Source of the DNA: an uncultured Erysipelotrichaceae bacterium
Lineage (GTDB): Bacteria; Bacillota_I; Bacilli_A; RF39; UBA660
Direction of reading: 5' to 3'
Length of the DNA: 34,472 nt
NCBI GenBank assembly: GCA_902764145.1
Contig: CACWUS010000015.1
Span: 1-34,472, forward strand
Under the pieces are notes generated by a model that had not been told where the DNA came from, made no database searches, and saw only the letters and a program-made list of their open reading frames with translations. Shown piece by piece: positions 33,468 through 34,472 of this stretch; the stretch's first letter is position 1; the number at the start of each line of letters is the position of its first letter. The position numbers and the translations under genes were made by a program.

Positions 33468-34472
<1,005 letters not shown>

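Overview
The window looks like chromosomal DNA from a low-GC Bacillota (Firmicutes), probably an uncultured gut-type member of the Bacilli such as the RF39/Erysipelotrichia-like lineages. The evidence is the very AT-rich coding sequence, the Bacilli-type S10-spc-alpha ribosomal operon, a Spo0A homologue, and a 16S rRNA gene with several departures from usual universal sites. TGA is a stop here (for example after the CotH-like gene and after map), so this is not the Mycoplasma code. The lineage is an inference from a partial 16S read by eye.

Layout. All genes are on the + strand. (1) 1-1217: the end of a protein with a Hint-type autoprocessing domain, probably cut by the window edge, closed by a terminator. 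(2) 1291-10446: an unbroken run of eight tightly spaced or overlapping genes. They are a membrane-anchored CotH-kinase-like protein with three lamin-tail domains, a VTC-type polyphosphate polymerase-like protein, a DUF4956 membrane protein, a secreted or anchored protein with two tandem repeats, a phosphodiester glycosidase (NAGPA-type) protein, a dNMP-kinase-like P-loop protein, phosphoglycerate kinase, and a triosephosphate-isomerase-like protein that lacks the catalytic glutamate. (3) 10483-14239: a membrane NlpC/P60-type protein, spo0A, and cofactor-independent phosphoglycerate mutase, largely separated by their own terminators. (4) 14241-16640: a large Pro/Ala-rich single-pass membrane protein of unknown function with its own promoter and a strong terminator. 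(5) 16622-30793: the complete S10-spc-alpha ribosomal operon from rpsJ to rplQ, including secY, adk, map, infA, rpmJ and rpoA. It is preceded by a promoter and a structured leader; rpmD (L30) is missing between rpsE and rplO. (6) 30877-33112: a small acidic ORF, a CtpA-type S41 protease and an ntdP-like DUF402 phosphatase, each with a terminator. (7) 33161-34472: tandem rRNA promoters, a boxA-containing leader and the first ~1005 nt of a 16S rRNA gene.

Most of the window is housekeeping. The least explained part is the cell-surface cluster at 1291-8038. A CotH-like kinase, a VTC-type polymerase and DUF4956 form a recurring but functionally uncharacterised neighbourhood. Here it is joined to a repeat-containing surface protein and a phosphodiester glycosidase, and is apparently co-transcribed with glycolytic genes. 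Other points worth attention are the TIM-like protein without its catalytic Glu, an adenylate kinase with two altered active-site positions, and a duplicated rRNA promoter unit whose transcripts would both begin with a GAGAA-loop hairpin. No mobile element, tRNA or CRISPR array was seen.
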